Assembly: GCF_000196235.1 (NCBI RefSeq)
Contig: NC_008541.1
Span: 124,001 to 188,000, forward strand
Origin: Arthrobacter sp. FB24
Lineage (GTDB): Bacteria > Actinomycetota > Actinomycetes > Actinomycetales > Micrococcaceae
Length of the DNA stretch: 64,000 bases
Direction of reading: 5' to 3'
The position numbers and the translations under genes were made by a program. The notes beneath the pieces are model-generated. The model was not told the origin of the DNA, searched no databases, and worked only from the letters and a program-made list of their open reading frames with translations. How positions within the stretch are numbered: the first letter of the stretch is position 1; the number at the start of each line of letters is the position of its first letter. Below, one piece after another: positions 54,439 through 62,345 of the stretch.

Positions 54439-55071
54439 GTGGGGCTGGACGTTGACTGGGCCGTAAGGTGGCTGACCCTTTCCGCGCAGGCGATGGCGGA
54501 CCACCGGGTGGAACTGATTGAGCTGGACCGCGCCATCGGGGATTCCGATCACGGCGAAAACATGGACCGCGGCTTCAAGGCAGTGATGGAGAAACTCGCC
54601 GAAGCGCCGCCCGCCACCCCTGGAGCTGCCCTGAAGCTCACGGCCATGGCATTGATGTCCAAGGTGGGCGGAGCGGCCGGGCCCCTCTACGGCACGGCGT
54701 TCCTGCGTGCCTCCACATCGCTGGGCGACACGGAGGACATCGATCCGGCCGCGCTCGCCGCTGCCATCCAGGCCGCCCGCGACGGCGTTGTGGCCCGGGG
54801 CAAGGCCGAATCCGGCGACAAGACCATGGTGGACGCCTGGACCCCCGCCGTCGACGCCGCGGCAGCGCAGGCCGCCGCGGGGGACGGGGACGTCCGCAAG
54901 GTCCTCCTGGCAGCGGCGGAAGCCGCCGAGGCGGGTGCCGTGGCCACGGATCCGCTCATCGCCCGCAAGGGGCGTGCCAGCTACCTGGGCGAACGAAGCG
55001 CCGGCCACCGGGACCCCGGCGCAGTTTCCACCGCACTCATCCTGCGCGCCGCGGCCGGGGCGGCCGGATGA
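54439..55071 (+). CDS. dhaL: Dihydroxyacetone kinase, ADP-binding subunit DhaL
   Basis: A 210-residue all-helical DhaL with bound ADP-Mg acting as coenzyme. The AIGDSDHGENMDRGF motif near 32 supplies the Mg-binding aspartates, SKVGGAAGPLYGT near 75 and DKTMVDAW near 130 complete the nucleotide site, and GRASYLGERSAGHRDPGA near 178 is typical. GTG start two bases after dhaK. The ADP is rephosphorylated by DhaM rather than exchanged for ATP in this class. Confidence 0.96.
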   Translation: MGLDVDWAVRWLTLSAQAMADHRVELIELDRAIGDSDHGENMDRGFKAVMEKLAEAPPATPGAALKLTAMALMSKVGGAAGPLYGTAFLRASTSLGDTEDIDPAALAAAIQAARDGVVARGKAESGDKTMVDAWTPAVDAAAAQAAAGDGDVRKVLLAAAEAAEAGAVATDPLIARKGRASYLGERSAGHRDPGAVSTALILRAAAGAAG

Positions 55072-55742
55072 CGGTCAGCCTCGTGGTGGTGTCGCATAGC
55101 GAAAAAATCGCGGACGGCGCGGCGGAGCTGGCCGCACAAATGGCGCCCGACGTCGTGATCCTTCCGGCCGGCGGTACCGACGACGGCCGGATCGGCACCA
55201 GCCTCGAAAAGGTCATGGCCGCCCTGGAACAGGCGGCCGGCCAAGACGGCATCGTGGTGCTCACGGACCTCGGGTCCGCCGTGATGACGGCAGAATCGGC
55301 GGTGGAGTTCCTGCCGGATCCTGACACTGTCCTGCTGGCCGATGCTCCCCTGGTCGAGGGGCTGGTGGCGGCAGCGGTTGCGGCGCAGTCGGGGGCGGAC
55401 GCCACGGGAGTGAAGCAGGCTGCCGAGGCGGTCCGCCGCGCACCGGCGCCGGAGGCGCCGTCCGAGGCGGAGACGCTGGGACCCCCCGAAGCCACGGGCG
55501 ATTTCGAACTGGTCAACCAGGCCGGCATGCATGCCCGGCCGGCAGCGAAGATCGCCGGCGGACTGGCCGGTTTGGATGCGGAGGTGACGGTCAACGGTAT
55601 GGACGGCGCTTCCATGACCGGCCTGATGACCCTGGGCGCGGGCAAAGGATCCATCCTCCACGTCGAGGCCTGGGGTCCGGACGCAGCCAGGGCCGTAAAG
55701 TACGTCGGCGGCCTGGTGGAAGCGGGGTTCGGGGAGCCCTGA
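55068..55742 (+). CDS. dhaM: DhaM-HPr fusion phosphotransfer subunit
   Basis: A 224-residue fusion. The N-terminal EIIA-mannose-like DhaM domain (1-125) has VVVSHSEKIADG with active His10 and GGTDDGRIGTS; after a Pro/Ala/Glu linker (about 125-142) comes an HPr domain (143-224) with AGMHARPAA and His155. Phosphate would pass from enzyme I to His155, to His10, to ADP on DhaL. The E. coli protein also has an enzyme I-like part; here it is missing, so a general enzyme I must be encoded elsewhere. Overlaps dhaL by four bases. Confidence 0.93.
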   Translation: MTVSLVVVSHSEKIADGAAELAAQMAPDVVILPAGGTDDGRIGTSLEKVMAALEQAAGQDGIVVLTDLGSAVMTAESAVEFLPDPDTVLLADAPLVEGLVAAAVAAQSGADATGVKQAAEAVRRAPAPEAPSEAETLGPPEATGDFELVNQAGMHARPAAKIAGGLAGLDAEVTVNGMDGASMTGLMTLGAGKGSILHVEAWGPDAARAVKYVGGLVEAGFGEP

Positions 55743-55787
55743 GGACCGCTCCGTCGGCCGGAGCATTGCGCTGCGCGGACCCCGCCG

Positions 55788-56285
55788 TCACTCGGCCTGC
55801 CGGAGGCCTTCTGCATCCAGCAGCAAGCTTGCTGTGATGAACTTTCCGCACTGCTCTCCGTACGGGTACTCCGCCCTTGGCATGAAGCTCAGCGTCCGCT
55901 CAGGCAACGGAGCCCCCGCCGTGGAGGTGCCGGTGGCCGTTGCGTCAATGCGCGATTCGGTCAGGATGTCCATCATCAGCATCCCCGTGAGCGTGCCGTC
56001 AGGCGAAGACGTTGCTGAACACGTGCCGTCCGGGCCCGACGAGGGTTCGCAGCCCTGGTCCACGGCGGTGCTGCCGGGCATCAGCTCAAGGTCGGCTTCC
56101 CGGCACGTGCCGTCCTGGCAGGCCTTCAGGTGGATGGCTTTGACCGTGGATGCATAACTGGCCGCCACCGTCAGCGCCACCACCGGCGCCTGCGCAATTG
56201 CCGGGCACGGCACTGCCTCGGGCAGGCACGCGGACGGGATCAGCGACGTCGTGACAGCTACCAAAAATACGCCCAAGCTGCGCAT
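55788..56285 (-). CDS. Secreted protein, possible lipoprotein
   Basis: A 165-residue protein with an N-terminal signal sequence: short positive start, hydrophobic core (about 4-14) and PSAC near residue 20. PSAC is a poor lipobox because Pro stands at -3, so type I cleavage is also possible. The mature part has six or seven Cys (positions about 27, 60, 65, 79, 88, 145), suggesting disulfides outside the cell. No family recognised. On the minus strand TACGCT lies five bases before the ATG, so it may be leaderless. Confidence 0.65.
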   Translation of the reverse strand: MRSLGVFLVAVTTSLIPSACLPEAVPCPAIAQAPVVALTVAASYASTVKAIHLKACQDGTCREADLELMPGSTAVDQGCEPSSGPDGTCSATSSPDGTLTGMLMMDILTESRIDATATGTSTAGAPLPERTLSFMPRAEYPYGEQCGKFITASLLLDAEGLRQAE

Positions 56286-56353
56286 GCTTCAGCGTAGATC
56301 CGTCCGGGCCGCGCCGCCAGATGCTGCCGGCGGATGAGCGGGAACGCCGGGCG

Positions 56354-56788
56354 CTAGCTGACCGGAAAGATGCCGATGAACAGGAAAGAGGCCACAGCGA
56401 AGACGGCAAAGAAGGCGATCATGCAGCCCATGCCGGCTTTCTCCTTGGATGCCTGGTGGATGGACTGGTTCGGATCCGCCGGGTTGTAGGCCACGTCCAC
56501 GGTTGAACCAGGCACCGGCTCGGTGCGGAACGGGACGTCCGACTCCCCGAAGTACAGGGTTCCGTGCGGGTCGGCGAAGCGGTAGGTGGGGCGGTAGAGG
56601 CGGTGGCGCGATCCGGAGGAGCCAACGGCGCTGGACCATCCGGCATTGCTGCCGGTCACCGTGGCCTGGACCCTGGGCCACTGTTCGGCGAGCTTCTCCA
56701 GGCGTTTGCCCTTACGCACGGCCACGGTGATCGACACAGCGGCCGCGACGACGAACAAGGCCCAGACGATGTACAGCACGGTTTTCAC
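56354..56788 (-). CDS. DUF3592 membrane protein
   Basis: A 144-residue protein with an N-terminal helix (about 2-24), an extracytoplasmic beta-rich domain (30-105) containing the YRPTYRFADPHGTLYFGESDV stretch and VDVAYNPADPNQS, the pattern of DUF3592, and a second helix (about 120-142). Function unknown. The GTG start follows AAAGGGAG. It lies 68 bp upstream of the secreted protein gene on the same strand. Confidence 0.8.
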   Translation of the reverse strand: MKTVLYIVWALFVVAAAVSITVAVRKGKRLEKLAEQWPRVQATVTGSNAGWSSAVGSSGSRHRLYRPTYRFADPHGTLYFGESDVPFRTEPVPGSTVDVAYNPADPNQSIHQASKEKAGMGCMIAFFAVFAVASFLFIGIFPVS

Positions 56789-56854
56789 GGTTCTCCCTTT
56801 CGCGTCAGCAAGCAGTATGCCACTGCCTGCGTCGCTTCACGTTCCGGACGGCCT

Positions 56855-57898
56855 TCAGGCGGGCAGCGTCAGGCCGGCCGGGTGCAGTTCCGCCAGGCCG
56901 TCGCTGACCAGTCCGGCCAGGGCGCGCTCCAGCTGCTCGGGTGCGGAGTTCAGCCGGTGCAGCGCTGCCAGCGGAACACCGATGCCTTCGGCTTCGAAGC
57001 CAAGGTCCGCGGCGGGCTGATGGAACATGTCCGGAGCCACCGGTGCGTCAGCCAGCCGGAGGACGGCCATCACGGCTCCCCGTACCTGCCGGTCGGTGCC
57101 GTGCCAGGACTGGCCCTTCGGGGTGTACGACGGCGGTGGCTCGCCGGCCGCCAGCCACGCGCACGCCCCCCGCACAGGGCATTCACCGCACTTCGGCGCC
57201 CTCGCCGTGCAGACCAGTGCCCCCAGCTCCATGACCGCCGCGTTCCAGCGGACGGAGAGTCCGACGTCGGCCGGCAGCAGTTCGGCGGCCAGTCGCATTT
57301 CGGCCGCTGTCAGTGACTGCGAGGGCAGTGCGGTGCCGGAAAAGAGCCGCGCGTGGACGCGGCGGATGTTGGTGTCCACCACGGTTTCGCGGCGGCCAAA
57401 GGCGAAGGCGGCGACGGCGGCCGCCGTGTAGCTGCCCACCCCGGGGAGTTCCAGCAGTTCGTCGTACGTTCCCGGCACGCCGCCGTCGTGCTTCTCCACG
57501 ATGGCGACGGCGGCTGCATGCAGGCGCAGGGCCCGCCGGGGATAGCCAAGCCTGCCCCAGTGCCGGACTGCCTCGCCGGAGGCCTCGGTCGCCAGGTGCG
57601 CCGGCGACGGCCAGCGGCGGAGCCAGTCTTCCCAGACGGGCAGGACCCTGACAACGGGCGTCTGCTGGAGCATAATCTCGCTGACCAGGACACCCCACGG
57701 GGAGCACTCGGGGTCGCGCCACGGCAGATCCCTGGCTGTGGTTCCGAACCAGTCGTCAAGGGCGTCATGGAGGGCGGCAAGCGGCGGTAATGCGGGGCGA
57801 CTCGCCGGGGGCAGGGCAGTGGGTACGGCTAAGGCTTCGATGCAAATACTGTAGTGGATATGGCCCGCGGTCCGCCTCCCGGCGTGGTGGTGCCCCAA
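56855..57898 (-). CDS. mutY: A/G-specific adenine glycosylase
   Basis: MutY-type base-excision glycosylase removing adenine opposite 8-oxoguanine. The helix-hairpin-helix LPGVGSYTAAAVAAFAF followed by VDTNIRR gives the catalytic Asp; an upstream SEIMLQQTPV carries the catalytic Glu region; the iron-sulfur cluster Cys pattern C-x6-C-x2-C-x5-C (CTARAPKCGECPVRGAC) is intact. The C-terminal part is short (347 residues in all). The start is doubtful: the only usual in-frame start is TTG at 57898, 28 bp from the divergent gene; an ATC at 57841 lies six bases after TACAGT. Confidence 0.9.
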   Translation of the reverse strand: MGHHHAGRRTAGHIHYSICIEALAVPTALPPASRPALPPLAALHDALDDWFGTTARDLPWRDPECSPWGVLVSEIMLQQTPVVRVLPVWEDWLRRWPSPAHLATEASGEAVRHWGRLGYPRRALRLHAAAVAIVEKHDGGVPGTYDELLELPGVGSYTAAAVAAFAFGRRETVVDTNIRRVHARLFSGTALPSQSLTAAEMRLAAELLPADVGLSVRWNAAVMELGALVCTARAPKCGECPVRGACAWLAAGEPPPSYTPKGQSWHGTDRQVRGAVMAVLRLADAPVAPDMFHQPAADLGFEAEGIGVPLAALHRLNSAPEQLERALAGLVSDGLAELHPAGLTLPA

Positions 57899-57914
57899 TG
57901 CGCCCGGCGTTCTC

Positions 57915-57920
57915 TAGCCT
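57915..57920 (+). promoter_or_regulatory. Leaderless-type -10 hexamer TAGCCT
   Basis: TAGCCT ends six bases before the ATG at 57927. The spacer AGAAGG could also serve as a ribosome site. Confidence 0.4.
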
Positions 57921-57926
57921 AGAAGG

Positions 57927-58607
57927 ATGGTCAGGCAAGGCACTTCAGGAAAGAACGGTTCGAAACCGAAGGGCACCCCCGGCCGGCAGGCTGGACGGCC
58001 CCCGCTGAAGGCTGTCTACCGCCGTCGCAGGCTGTTCGTTGGCCTGGTGCTGCTTCTCGTCGCCTCGGTGGCGCTGGGGGGCTTCGCAGCCGTATCCGGG
58101 GCCATGCGGTCCTCCGAGCAGGCCTCTTCCACTGACCGGAACGGATCGGACGGGCAGGGCGCCAAGCCTGAGGCCACGCCCTCCGCGTCACCCACGCCCA
58201 GTACTCCGGAGACGCCCACGTGTGACCAGGCCCTGGTCACGGTCTCTGCTTCCACCGATAAGGCTGCCTACGCGGCGGGTGAAACCCCCCTGCTCAGTTT
58301 GAAAGTCACCAACGGCGGGAAAGCGGCGTGTGAGGTGAACCTGGGCACGTCCCAGATGGAGTACACCGTCACCAGCGGCTCCGACCGCATCTTCTCCTCG
58401 GTTGACTGCCAGGTTGAGAGCGGGGACCTCGTAAAGACCATCGCGCCGGGCCAAAGCGAGACCGCCAACTTCCCGTGGCAGCGCAACCGCAGTGTTCCCG
58501 GCTGCGGCGCTGTGTCCGCGAAGCCAGGCGCCGGCGGGGCTTATTACATGTTCGTCGCGCGGCTGGGTACCAAGTCCAGCTCCAAGGCCGTCTTCCAACT
58601 GCTCTAG
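57927..58607 (+). CDS. Membrane-anchored extracytoplasmic protein, DUF4232-like
   Basis: A 226-residue protein. A basic cytosolic start (1-36) is followed by one transmembrane helix (about 37-58), a Ser/Thr/Pro-rich stalk (65-98), and an outer beta-sandwich domain (about 99-226) with four Cys that could form two disulfides. The domain, with its T-D-K-x-x-Y-x-x-G-E and PGQS elements, looks like an Ig-like or BsuPI/DUF4232-type fold. Function unknown. It is divergent from mutY, a pairing I recall in other Micrococcaceae, and ends in a perfect 10-bp hairpin. Confidence 0.72.
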   Translation: MVRQGTSGKNGSKPKGTPGRQAGRPPLKAVYRRRRLFVGLVLLLVASVALGGFAAVSGAMRSSEQASSTDRNGSDGQGAKPEATPSASPTPSTPETPTCDQALVTVSASTDKAAYAAGETPLLSLKVTNGGKAACEVNLGTSQMEYTVTSGSDRIFSSVDCQVESGDLVKTIAPGQSETANFPWQRNRSVPGCGAVSAKPGAGGAYYMFVARLGTKSSSKAVFQLL

Positions 58608-58637
58608 GCATTACCTTTCAGTCCGCACCCCTGCCGG

Positions 58638-58665
58638 CCCTGATGACGCACTCCGGTCATCAGGG
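58638..58665 (+). terminator. 10-bp perfect hairpin
   Basis: CCCTGATGAC (58638-58647) and GTCATCAGGG (58656-58665) pair perfectly across eight bases, 31 bp after the stop of the membrane-anchored protein. A TTTT follows 12 bp later. Confidence 0.7.
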
Positions 58666-58678
58666 ATGATGCAAACTT

Positions 58679-58721
58679 TTGTCATAAAATAGGACAAGGG
58701 ACGTCCCATCTCCAGTAGAAT
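58679..58721 (+). promoter_or_regulatory. Promoter and operator-like dyad of the FadR-type regulator
   Basis: A -10 TAGAAT (58716-58721) is preceded by a dyad TTGTC-N9-GACAA (58679-58697) whose right arm overlaps the -35 position, and by a palindrome GGGACGTCCC (58698-58707) in the spacer. A further dyad, CCTGCC-N5-GGCAGG, lies at 58731-58747. One of these is a likely binding site for autoregulation. Confidence 0.5.
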
Positions 58722-58768
58722 GAAGTTAGTCCTGCCTCTGCGGCAGGTCGGACTCCGAGGAGACAGCC

Positions 58769-59500
58769 GTGACAATGGCCCCGCAAGAAGTGTCATCCGC
58801 CCGCTTCAGTGCGCAGCTTCGATCGCACGCCCTGCAGACGCGGATCATGGAGCTGATCCTGGAGCAGGGGCTCGATGTTGGCGATGCGCTCCCGACTGAA
58901 GGCGAGCTGTCCGCGATCCTGGGTGTCGGACGCAATACCATCCGGGAGTCGCTGAAGGTGCTGCAGGCGCTCGGCGTCATCGAGATCCGCCACGGCTTCG
59001 GCACGTTCGTGGCGCCCAATAACTTCCACGCCCTGGCGGACGGCCTTGCCTTCCGGGGGCGGCTCTCCCTGCGCCACCGGGGCGATGAAGCCATGGAGCT
59101 GGTGGACGTGCGCCAGGCACTGGAATCCGGCCTGATCGGTTCGGCCATGGACCTGATGACCGCTGGGCAGCGGGACGATCTCCGCAGCGCCCTGGCTGCA
59201 ATGGAGGACGCGGCGGCCAGGGGGGAACCCTTGTTTATCCACGACGCCGAATTCCACCGCCGGCTATTCGCTCCGCTCCGCAACGACCTCCTGATGAACC
59301 TGATGGACGTCTTTTGGAAGGTTTACCGTCAAATTCACCTGGAGCTGGGCCCCGGACCTGTGGACTTGGGTAAACAGGTGCAGGACCACGCCGACATCTA
59401 CCAGGCCGTGGCGGCGGGCGACAAGGCGCTGGCCTCCGAACGCCTGCAGCGCCACTTCGACGGCATCCGCGGAAAACTCAGGATAGTCGCAGCCCGTTAG
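58769..59500 (+). CDS. FadR/GntR family transcriptional regulator
   Basis: A 243-residue FadR-subfamily repressor. The winged-helix domain (about 15-80) has GDALPTEGELSAILGVGRNTIRE-type recognition and GVIEIRHGFGTFV wing; the C-terminal FCD effector domain (about 95-235) has the D-x-x-F/H-x-x-L metal pattern in HDAEFHRRLF. By position it should sense an amino-sugar or sialic-acid intermediate and control nagB and perhaps the convergent nag-nan genes, as NanR does. GTG at 58769 follows GAGGAG. Confidence 0.88.
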   Translation: MTMAPQEVSSARFSAQLRSHALQTRIMELILEQGLDVGDALPTEGELSAILGVGRNTIRESLKVLQALGVIEIRHGFGTFVAPNNFHALADGLAFRGRLSLRHRGDEAMELVDVRQALESGLIGSAMDLMTAGQRDDLRSALAAMEDAAARGEPLFIHDAEFHRRLFAPLRNDLLMNLMDVFWKVYRQIHLELGPGPVDLGKQVQDHADIYQAVAAGDKALASERLQRHFDGIRGKLRIVAAR

Positions 59501-59577
59501 GCCTGCCAGCCGGCACCACAACCACCACTAGACCTGCCTCACAGGGCCGGACCCAACAAGGAAAGAGCCTCATAAGC

Positions 59578-60366
59578 ATGGAATTCTTCACAGTTCAGGA
59601 CGCCGCGGCCGCCGGAGCAGTTGGCGCGGGATTCCTGGCCGCCGTGATCCGAAGCAATCCTGACGCCGTGCTGGGAGTGGCCACGGGAGGATCCCCTTTG
59701 CCGGTCTACCGGTCCCTCGCCGGATACGGGCTGGAGATGTCGCGCATCCGGTGTTTTGCCTTGGATGAATACGTCGGCCTGCCTGCTGGCCACCCTGAAA
59801 GCTATGCCGAGGTTGTGCGACGCGAAGTCACCGGGAGGCTCGGGCTTAACCCGGCCAACGTGTTCGTCCCGGACGGAAGCGCAGCCGATCCCGAACGGGC
59901 TGCCTGCGACTACGAAGCGGCCATCGCGGCCTGCGGCGGGATCGACATCCAGCTGCTGGGCATCGGCCACAACGGCCACCTGGCCTTCAACGAGCCCGGG
60001 TCCGCGCTCGATTCACGCACCCGGGTAGAAGTCCTTGCAGAACGAACCCGGCAAGCGAATGCGCGCTACTTCGACTCGCCGCGGGACGTGCCGGAGCGAT
60101 GCATCACCCAAGGCCTCGGCACCATCCTTGAAGCACGGCAGCTCCTGCTGGTGGTGCACGGTGCGGATAAGGCGGAAATACTGCACCGGGCCCTTACCGG
60201 ACCGGTATCGGCGGACTGCCCGGCGTCCGTCCTGCAGCGCCATCCGCACGTGACGGTGATTGGGGACGAAGGTGCGGCTGCCCTGATGGGACGCGCAACG
60301 ACGCCCGGGACCGCAGCTCCGGTGGCTGTCGGGGCCGGCGCCGCTGGAACCGGCCCCGGCCGCTAG
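59578..60366 (+). CDS. nagB: Glucosamine-6-phosphate deaminase
   Basis: A 262-residue deaminase/isomerase converting glucosamine-6-phosphate to fructose-6-phosphate and ammonia. GVATGGSPLPVY near residue 38, the LDEYVGL motif near 62 and the catalytic GIGHNGHLAFNEPG near 128 are all present. The C-terminus is Ala/Gly/Thr rich and low in complexity. The ribosome site is distant (AAGGAAAGAG). It follows the FadR-type gene by 77 bp and converges with nagA, two bases away. Confidence 0.95.
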   Translation: MEFFTVQDAAAAGAVGAGFLAAVIRSNPDAVLGVATGGSPLPVYRSLAGYGLEMSRIRCFALDEYVGLPAGHPESYAEVVRREVTGRLGLNPANVFVPDGSAADPERAACDYEAAIAACGGIDIQLLGIGHNGHLAFNEPGSALDSRTRVEVLAERTRQANARYFDSPRDVPERCITQGLGTILEARQLLLVVHGADKAEILHRALTGPVSADCPASVLQRHPHVTVIGDEGAAALMGRATTPGTAAPVAVGAGAAGTGPGR

Positions 60367-60368
60367 GG

Positions 60369-61631
60369 TCAGCTTGCGGCGGAACCGAGGAGGGTCCCGG
60401 CCCGCAGCACCGTGAGCAGACTGAATTGCGCGTCCACAGCGAGGAGGTCGGCACGCATGCCGGGCCGAACGCTCCCGACTTCATTGTCCATTCCCAGGAT
60501 TCTGGCCGGCACGCAGCTCGCGGAAGCGGCGGCGTCGGCGGCCGACACCCCGGCGGCGACGGTCCGGCGCACCACATCAAGCATGGTCGCTGTGCCGCCG
60601 GCAAGCGCGCCATTGCTTTGCAGGGTGGCGACGGCGTCGCGGACCGAAACGGCCGCCGGCCCCAGAGCGTAGTCCCCGTCCGGGAGGCCGGTTGCGGCCA
60701 TCGAGTCGGTGACCAGCACAACGTTTTCCGCTCCCACAAGTTCGAACACCATGCGCACTGTCTCAGGCGACAGGTGGACTCCGTCGGCGATGAGTTCGAC
60801 GGCGGCGGTTCCGGCGCGCGCCAGCCGCAGGCATGCCGACACCGGTCCCGGATTCCGGTGGTGGAGCGGCGGCATGCCGTTGAAAAGATGCGTCACGGTG
60901 GGCCGCGTACCGGCCCAGGAGCCGGGAGCAGCCGCCAGGGATTCCGCAGTGTGCTCGAGGGAGGAAGCCGCGGTGCCTGGGTCCGCATCGGTGTGGCCCA
61001 GTGACGGTGTGACGCCATGCTGAGCAAGCAGGCTAACCAAATCCCGGGCACCGGGCAGTTCCGGGGCATAGGTCATGCTCTTCAACGTACCGCCGGCTGC
61101 CGCCAGCATTTCGGCCGCCAAGGCAAGGTCGGGGTGCCGAAGCCATCCGGGATTCTGGGCACCGCACCGGGCAGCGGACAGGAACGGCCCCTCCGAATGG
61201 ATGCCGGCGATGAGGCCCTCACCGGCGAGCACCCGAAGGGACCTGATCCCTGTGAGCAGGTCGTCACGGGAGGCCGTGACAAGACTGGCCAGAAGCGTGG
61301 TGGTGCCGTGTCGGTGCAGGAAGTCCACTGCCGTGCGGCACGCGTCCCCGTTGCCGCCGGGGAAGTCTCCGCCCGCCGCCCCGTGGCAGTGCAGGTCCAC
61401 CAGCCCTGGGAGAATGAAGCCCCCGGCAGGCAGCTCCAGCTCCACTGCCCGGGGGTAGTCCGCGGCGTCAAAGCAGTCCTGCGGTCCGGCGAACGCAATT
61501 CTGTCGCCAACGACGGCCACTACGTGGTCCGGCAGGGCGCGCCCGTCGGAGAGCACCGTACCGGCCAAGACGAAGGTCCGGCCTTCGGCCGGATGCCGGG
61601 AAGTTGAAGGGAACAGGTCTGCCGGGGTCAA
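60369..61631 (-). CDS. nagA: N-acetylglucosamine-6-phosphate deacetylase
   Basis: A 420-residue amidohydrolase removing acetate from GlcNAc-6-phosphate. The first metal motif DLHCHGAAGGDF is near residue 79, the EGPF metal ligand near 145, the HLFNGMPPLHHRNPG near 245 and the catalytic TDSMAATGLPDG near 305. Length is slightly above the usual 380-400, mainly at the N-terminus; the TTG at 61631 has no ribosome site, and internal TTG or GTG codons within 30 residues are alternatives. It lies 27 bp after nanE in a lyase-kinase-epimerase-deacetylase operon. Confidence 0.94.
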   Translation of the reverse strand: MTPADLFPSTSRHPAEGRTFVLAGTVLSDGRALPDHVVAVVGDRIAFAGPQDCFDAADYPRAVELELPAGGFILPGLVDLHCHGAAGGDFPGGNGDACRTAVDFLHRHGTTTLLASLVTASRDDLLTGIRSLRVLAGEGLIAGIHSEGPFLSAARCGAQNPGWLRHPDLALAAEMLAAAGGTLKSMTYAPELPGARDLVSLLAQHGVTPSLGHTDADPGTAASSLEHTAESLAAAPGSWAGTRPTVTHLFNGMPPLHHRNPGPVSACLRLARAGTAAVELIADGVHLSPETVRMVFELVGAENVVLVTDSMAATGLPDGDYALGPAAVSVRDAVATLQSNGALAGGTATMLDVVRRTVAAGVSAADAAASASCVPARILGMDNEVGSVRPGMRADLLAVDAQFSLLTVLRAGTLLGSAAS

Positions 61632-61658
61632 GAGTGCTGCTTTCAGTGCAGGGGCGGA

Positions 61659-62345
61659 TCAGGAACGCAGGGCGTCGGAGAACCAGCCGGTGATAGTAGC
61701 CGGATGGGTGATGGCGGTTCCGACAACGACGGCGAAAGCGCCGGCGTCGAGCGCCTGGCGGGCCTGGGCAGGGGTGTGGATCCGTCCTTCGGCGATCAGC
61801 GGCCTGCCGAGCTCCGCGGAGGCGATCTGCTCCAGCAGGGCAAGGTCGGGGCCTGCCGTCTTGGGGCGCTCGCCCGTGTAACCGGCCAGGGTGGTGCCAA
61901 CTATGTCGGCCCCTGCGTCCACAGCTGCTGCGGCGTCGTCCAGGGAACCGCAGTCGGCCATCACCAGCGCGTGGGATTCGGCACGGATGCCGGCGATCGT
62001 CTCCGCGAGGGATAGCCCGTCCGGACGCTCGCGGCGCGTGCCGTCCAGGGCCACCACATGGGCGCCGGCGTTCGCCACGGCCAGCGCGTGGCGAAGCGTG
62101 GGGGTGATAAACACGCCGTCGTGGCCGTCCTTCCAGAGTCCGATGACGGGAACTTCGACGGCGGCGCGGGTGAACTGGACGTCCGCCAGCCCTTGGACAC
62201 GGACCGCGGCAGCCCCGCCTATCACCGCTGACGCGGCAATCTGTCCGGTGGTTCGGGGGTCCCGCATGGGCTCCCCGGGATAGGCCTGGCAGGAGACAAC
62301 CAGCTGTGAACGGAGAGCGGTAAGGCCCTGTGGCGTGAGGATCAA
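61659..62345 (-). CDS. nanE: N-acetylmannosamine-6-phosphate 2-epimerase
   Basis: A 228-residue NanE TIM barrel turning ManNAc-6-phosphate into GlcNAc-6-phosphate. It has SCQAYPGEPMRDP near residue 18, PVIGLWKDGHDGVFITPT near 68, DGT near 95, the late barrel segment GRPLIAEGRIHTPAQA with the catalytic acid region, and GTAITHP at the phosphate site. The TTG start overlaps the ROK stop by four bases (TTGA), with GGGAG five bases upstream, so the two are coupled. Confidence 0.93.
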   Translation of the reverse strand: MILTPQGLTALRSQLVVSCQAYPGEPMRDPRTTGQIAASAVIGGAAAVRVQGLADVQFTRAAVEVPVIGLWKDGHDGVFITPTLRHALAVANAGAHVVALDGTRRERPDGLSLAETIAGIRAESHALVMADCGSLDDAAAAVDAGADIVGTTLAGYTGERPKTAGPDLALLEQIASAELGRPLIAEGRIHTPAQARQALDAGAFAVVVGTAITHPATITGWFSDALRS

